64,000 nt of DNA from assembly GCF_002019635.1 (NCBI RefSeq), contig NZ_KV917371.1, positions 2,276,001 through 2,340,000 on the forward strand. Direction: 5' to 3'. The position numbers were made by a program, and so were the translations under genes. This DNA comes from Metabacillus halosaccharovorans (GTDB lineage Bacteria > Bacillota > Bacilli > Bacillales > Bacillaceae). Every line of letters starts with the position of its first letter. Within the stretch, counting starts at the first letter, position 1. Below are positions 61,249-64,000 of this stretch, one piece after another. Under the pieces are notes generated by a model that saw only the letters and a list, made by a program, of their open reading frames with translations, was not told where the DNA came from and did not search any database.

Positions 61249-61848
61249 TCATTTAAACCAACCTTTTTCCTTTGACTGGCTAATAGCCTCGATTCTATTT
61301 TTCACATTGAGCTTTTCTAAAATTGTAGAAATATAGTTTCGCACAGTGCCAGATTTAATGCTAAGTTGATCTGCAATTTCTTTTGTGTTCATTCCTTCTG
61401 CAACTAAGCCAAGTACCTCTTTTTCCCGTTCAGTTAGAGGGTTTTCTTCGCTATATAGATCATCCATTAACTCAGGAGCATAAATTCGTTTTCCGGCCAT
61501 AATACTACGGATTGAATTGGCTAATTCTTCGCTTGGGCTATCTTTTAAAAGATACCCTTTCACACCTGCTTTTAATGCACGTTGAAAATAGCCGGAGCGG
61601 GAGAACGTTGTAAGGATAATGACTTTACAGTTTTTCTCCTTTAAATGTTCTGCAGCCTCTAGACCAGTCATGCCCGGCATCTCAATATCCATAATACAAA
61701 TGTCCGGATTAAATTCTTCAACAAGAGTGAGTGCTTCTTTTCCATTCCCAGCTTTCCCTACGACTTCCATGTCTTCTTCTAAATTAAGTAAAGAACCTAA
61801 GGCGCCTAAAAGCATTTGTTGATCTTCAGCAATGATAATACGAATCAT
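61249..61848 (-). CDS. desR: Response regulator DesR
   Basis: A 199-residue NarL-type regulator, the same length as B. subtilis DesR and highly similar along the chain (IAEDQQMLLGALGSLLNLE, Asp54 in CIMDIEMPG, KDSPSEELANSIRS, SIKSGTVRNYIS). The ATG at 61848 follows AGGAGG. DesR phosphorylated by DesK activates des when membranes become rigid in the cold. It begins 10 bp after desK. Confidence 0.95.
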   Translation of the reverse strand: MIRIIIAEDQQMLLGALGSLLNLEEDMEVVGKAGNGKEALTLVEEFNPDICIMDIEMPGMTGLEAAEHLKEKNCKVIILTTFSRSGYFQRALKAGVKGYLLKDSPSEELANSIRSIMAGKRIYAPELMDDLYSEENPLTEREKEVLGLVAEGMNTKEIADQLSIKSGTVRNYISTILEKLNVKNRIEAISQSKEKGWFK

Positions 61849-61858
61849 AAGTATCCTC

Positions 61859-62971
61859 CTAATCTGCTTGTTTGACGACATGTGGAACGGTTATGAAGAG
61901 TGATGTACCGTTATCTGTCGAAATGCTAAGGTATCCATTAACAAATTCGAGACGTTCTCTCATCCCTGCTAATCCGTTTCCTTTGGTAAAATCAGTGGAT
62001 GTATTGCCAATTCCATCATCACTTATTTTTAATATAATTTCAGTTTGGGTTTGTTCTAATGAAATAAAGCAAGCTGATGCCTGACTATGTCTCACAACAT
62101 TTGTAACAGCTTCCTTTAAGCACATGCTTAAAATGTTTTCTGTTAGTAGGGGTACATTTTTTGTTACCGATATATTCTCATCACAAACTAATTTAATTTG
62201 AGCAGCGTTTAAAATTTGTTTTACATGTGTCATTTCTTCTTTTAATCGAATCCCACGCATTTGTGAGACCATATTTCTAACCTCATTTAATGCTGTCCGT
62301 GCAGTTTGTTGAATGTCCTTCATTTCATTTTTTGCTTGTTCAGGGTCTTTATGGATAATTTTTCGAGCCAAATCACTTTTTAGTCCGATCATCGACAGTT
62401 TTTGTCCTAATGTATCGTGAAGATCACGAGCTATTCTTTGACGCTCCTCTAATATGACTAATTCAGAAATTCGTTTGTTGGCATCCTCTAATTTTTCTTG
62501 AAGATTGTCACGTACTTTTCGATTGTAAATACTGAAAGGTAAGAAGATCACACTTAGGCAGCTTATTAGAACAAAGGGTAATTGTCTTAATAATAACTCC
62601 TCATGTAAAACAATACTAAAGTTTATGGCTACTGCTGTTGCAACTAAGTGAATAATATAAAGCGTCAAAAAGTGTACACGGGCCTTTATATTTCCAATAA
62701 AATACGCAATATAAAAGGAAAAGTAGAAATAATTAAACAAGTACGAAGAAGTAAAGGAAATACCAATGAGAATGAGTGTTAATGCATATACCCTCCAGCT
62801 CTTAGAGAGGAAAGCGTAACGAAACGTAATAAAAAACATAATTGTTAGAGTAATACCGGCAATTATTTCAGCTGTTGAAGATGATTGGAAAATGAAATAA
62901 AAAGGTAAAATGCTTAAAAAAGCCCATATATATGGAGAAATGCCATTACTTTTTTGAATGATTCTCTTCAT
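61859..62971 (-). CDS. desK: Thermosensor histidine kinase DesK
   Basis: A 370-residue kinase. Four or five membrane helices (about 14-150) form the lipid-thickness sensor. HisKA_3 has His185 (RQRIARDLHDTLGQ), followed by an HATPase domain (ISDDGIG, GLAGMRERLE). Length and neighbours match B. subtilis DesK, which switches between kinase and phosphatase states according to membrane fluidity. It is followed closely by desR. Confidence 0.94.
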   Translation of the reverse strand: MKRIIQKSNGISPYIWAFLSILPFYFIFQSSSTAEIIAGITLTIMFFITFRYAFLSKSWRVYALTLILIGISFTSSYLFNYFYFSFYIAYFIGNIKARVHFLTLYIIHLVATAVAINFSIVLHEELLLRQLPFVLISCLSVIFLPFSIYNRKVRDNLQEKLEDANKRISELVILEERQRIARDLHDTLGQKLSMIGLKSDLARKIIHKDPEQAKNEMKDIQQTARTALNEVRNMVSQMRGIRLKEEMTHVKQILNAAQIKLVCDENISVTKNVPLLTENILSMCLKEAVTNVVRHSQASACFISLEQTQTEIILKISDDGIGNTSTDFTKGNGLAGMRERLEFVNGYLSISTDNGTSLFITVPHVVKQAD

Positions 62972-63036
62972 TTTTCGAACCTACTTTAAAGATTGATTTT
63001 AGTGATATTTTATCATATACATTTTTTTCATGCTTT

Positions 63037-63106
63037 AAGAGGATGACAACTTAGATTTTACTATCCAATTGAATAAGGATCGTAATGAGCTAAGAGTCAT
63101 CCTCTT
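63037..63106. repeat. Long inverted repeat between des and desK
   Basis: AAGAGGATGAC (63037-63047) pairs with GTCATCCTCTT (63096-63106), extended by ACTTAG/CTAAG. No clear T run follows on the minus strand, so it may be a weak terminator, attenuator or 3'-end stabiliser for des mRNA within the des-desKR unit. Confidence 0.6.
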
Positions 63107-63110
63107 TAGG

Positions 63111-64000
63111 TTAATTATTTTGATAACTTCTTAAAGCGTTAAAGCCTACAAAGCGTTTGTTATGTGCATCCCATAATTTGAATTTTAGAGATTGTAAGCT
63201 GGTAGCCAACGTGATCGTAGGGACATTTTGTAATGGCTCTGTACGATTATGAACTTCCTCAAGCTTATAATTTGGTACTCTCGGGCTTAAATGATGAACA
63301 TGGTGATACCCGATATTGCCTGATAACCATTGTAAAAGTTTTGGAAGCTTATAGTACGAGCTGCCTTCAACAGCTGCTAATACATATTCCCATTCCTCAT
63401 TTTCTTCATAATAAGAATCTTCAAATGTATGTTGAACATAAAAGAGCCATATACCAAGTGAGCCTGAAACCATAAAGATCGGGATTTGTACTAAAAGAAA
63501 CGGTACTGTCCCAAGTGCCCAGCAGAGGAAAACGATTAGAACTACTACTGAAACATTTGTTAAATACGTATTCAGGCGTTCATTTTTTCTAGCACCTTTT
63601 TTATTAAAACGGTTTTTAATTAAAAATTGATAAATCGGCCCAAGACCAAACATCACAAACGGATTACGATAAAGTCTGTAGCCTATTTTACGCCAAGTTG
63701 AGGAAGCGAGGTATTCATCGATTGTTAGCACCCATATATCGCCTGTCCCTCGTTTGTCAAGGTTACCACTTGTTGCATGATGGATCGAGTGATCATGCTG
63801 CCATTGACTATATGGAAATAATGTTAAGATGCCAGCAATCGTTCCCAGCACTTTGTTAGCAGTTCTATTTTTAAAGAATGAGTAGTGACAACAGTCATGG
63901 AAAATGATGAAAATCCGTACTAGGAATCCTCCCGCAATGACCGTAAACGCAAAGGTAAGGAGGTAAGATATTGTTAAACTTTGATACGCAAGTGTCCAAA
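63111..64000 (-). CDS. des: Acyl-lipid desaturase Des, C-terminal part (5' end beyond window)
   Basis: At least 296 codons are in frame to the window edge; the true start lies outside. The three histidine boxes of membrane di-iron desaturases are present: HDCCH near the edge, HDHSIHH, and HHVHH (GYHHVHHLSP). Several membrane helices surround them. B. subtilis Des (352 aa) introduces double bonds at the delta-5 position of membrane lipid chains and is switched on by DesKR in the cold. The gene order des-desK-desR matches. Confidence 0.94.
   Translation of the reverse strand, partial: WTLAYQSLTISYLLTFAFTVIAGGFLVRIFIIFHDCCHYSFFKNRTANKVLGTIAGILTLFPYSQWQHDHSIHHATSGNLDKRGTGDIWVLTIDEYLASSTWRKIGYRLYRNPFVMFGLGPIYQFLIKNRFNKKGARKNERLNTYLTNVSVVVLIVFLCWALGTVPFLLVQIPIFMVSGSLGIWLFYVQHTFEDSYYEENEEWEYVLAAVEGSSYYKLPKLLQWLSGNIGYHHVHHLSPRVPNYKLEEVHNRTEPLQNVPTITLATSLQSLKFKLWDAHNKRFVGFNALRSYQNN

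Overview
The window is about 64 kb of low-GC, tightly packed DNA from a spore-forming, Bacillus-like Firmicute. Evidence for this is AGGAGG-type ribosome binding sites, frequent TTG/GTG starts, sigma-A promoters, many intrinsic terminators, and long runs of genes matching Bacillus subtilis blocks (ctpA/yodBC, yojEFG, yuxK-pbpD-kapD, kapB/kinB/patB/yugEFGH, yugI-yugP, yugU-tgl, des-desKR). Sporulation genes (kinB, kapB, kapD, a GerT-like coat protein, a Spo0M-family protein) support a sporeformer. No rRNA, tRNA, CRISPR array or prophage was seen. Functions are homology recognition from reading alone; no search was run.

Layout. 1-7.4 kb: truncated methyltransferase, CtpA protease, quinone-stress pair yodC/yodB with two operators, SDR, coat-like proteins, and yojE-(unknown)-yojF-bshB2 (bacillithiol). 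7.5-8.8 kb: an IS3-family insertion sequence at the junction of two blocks that lie far apart in B. subtilis. 8.8-19.7 kb: yuxK, pbpD, kapD, kapB, a SodC-like lipoprotein, kinB, patB, yugE, yugF, alaR-alaT. 19.9-22.1 kb: an ECF sigma factor with a very large putative anti-sigma factor, inserted before yugI. 22.2-28.7 kb: yugI, yuzA, a yugJ-like alcohol dehydrogenase, pgi, yugN, mstX-yugO, yugP. Two copies of a 174-bp structured repeat flank the alaRT/sigma/yugI block.

28.9-39.5 kb is the most unusual part. A translationally coupled operon encodes an HPt-REC-GGDEF-REC diguanylate cyclase, a membrane HEAT-repeat protein, a BcsA/PgaC-like family 2 glycosyltransferase and a 1085-residue anchored putative glycosidase. 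A terminator-like hairpin follows, then a single-domain response regulator and a hybrid histidine kinase. Together these look like a complete His-Asp-His-Asp relay controlling a c-di-GMP-linked exopolysaccharide.

39.6-58.1 kb is a mixed region: yugU, tgl, an MBL-fold hydrolase, an ABM-domain monooxygenase, MarR/MMPL, a cold-shock protein, a PrsA-like foldase without a lipobox, an orphan trpB, an HxlR/aldo-keto reductase/epimerase module, a PrmA-like methyltransferase, ppaC and TetR/RND efflux. 58.2-64 kb holds a DUF1232 protein, a folded noncoding element, and a Mn2+ (yybP-ykoY) riboswitch. The riboswitch has two near-identical terminator hairpins and precedes a small FbpB-like protein and a Spo0M-like protein, an unusual target set. 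After it come a LysM protein and des-desK-desR, with des running off the window edge.
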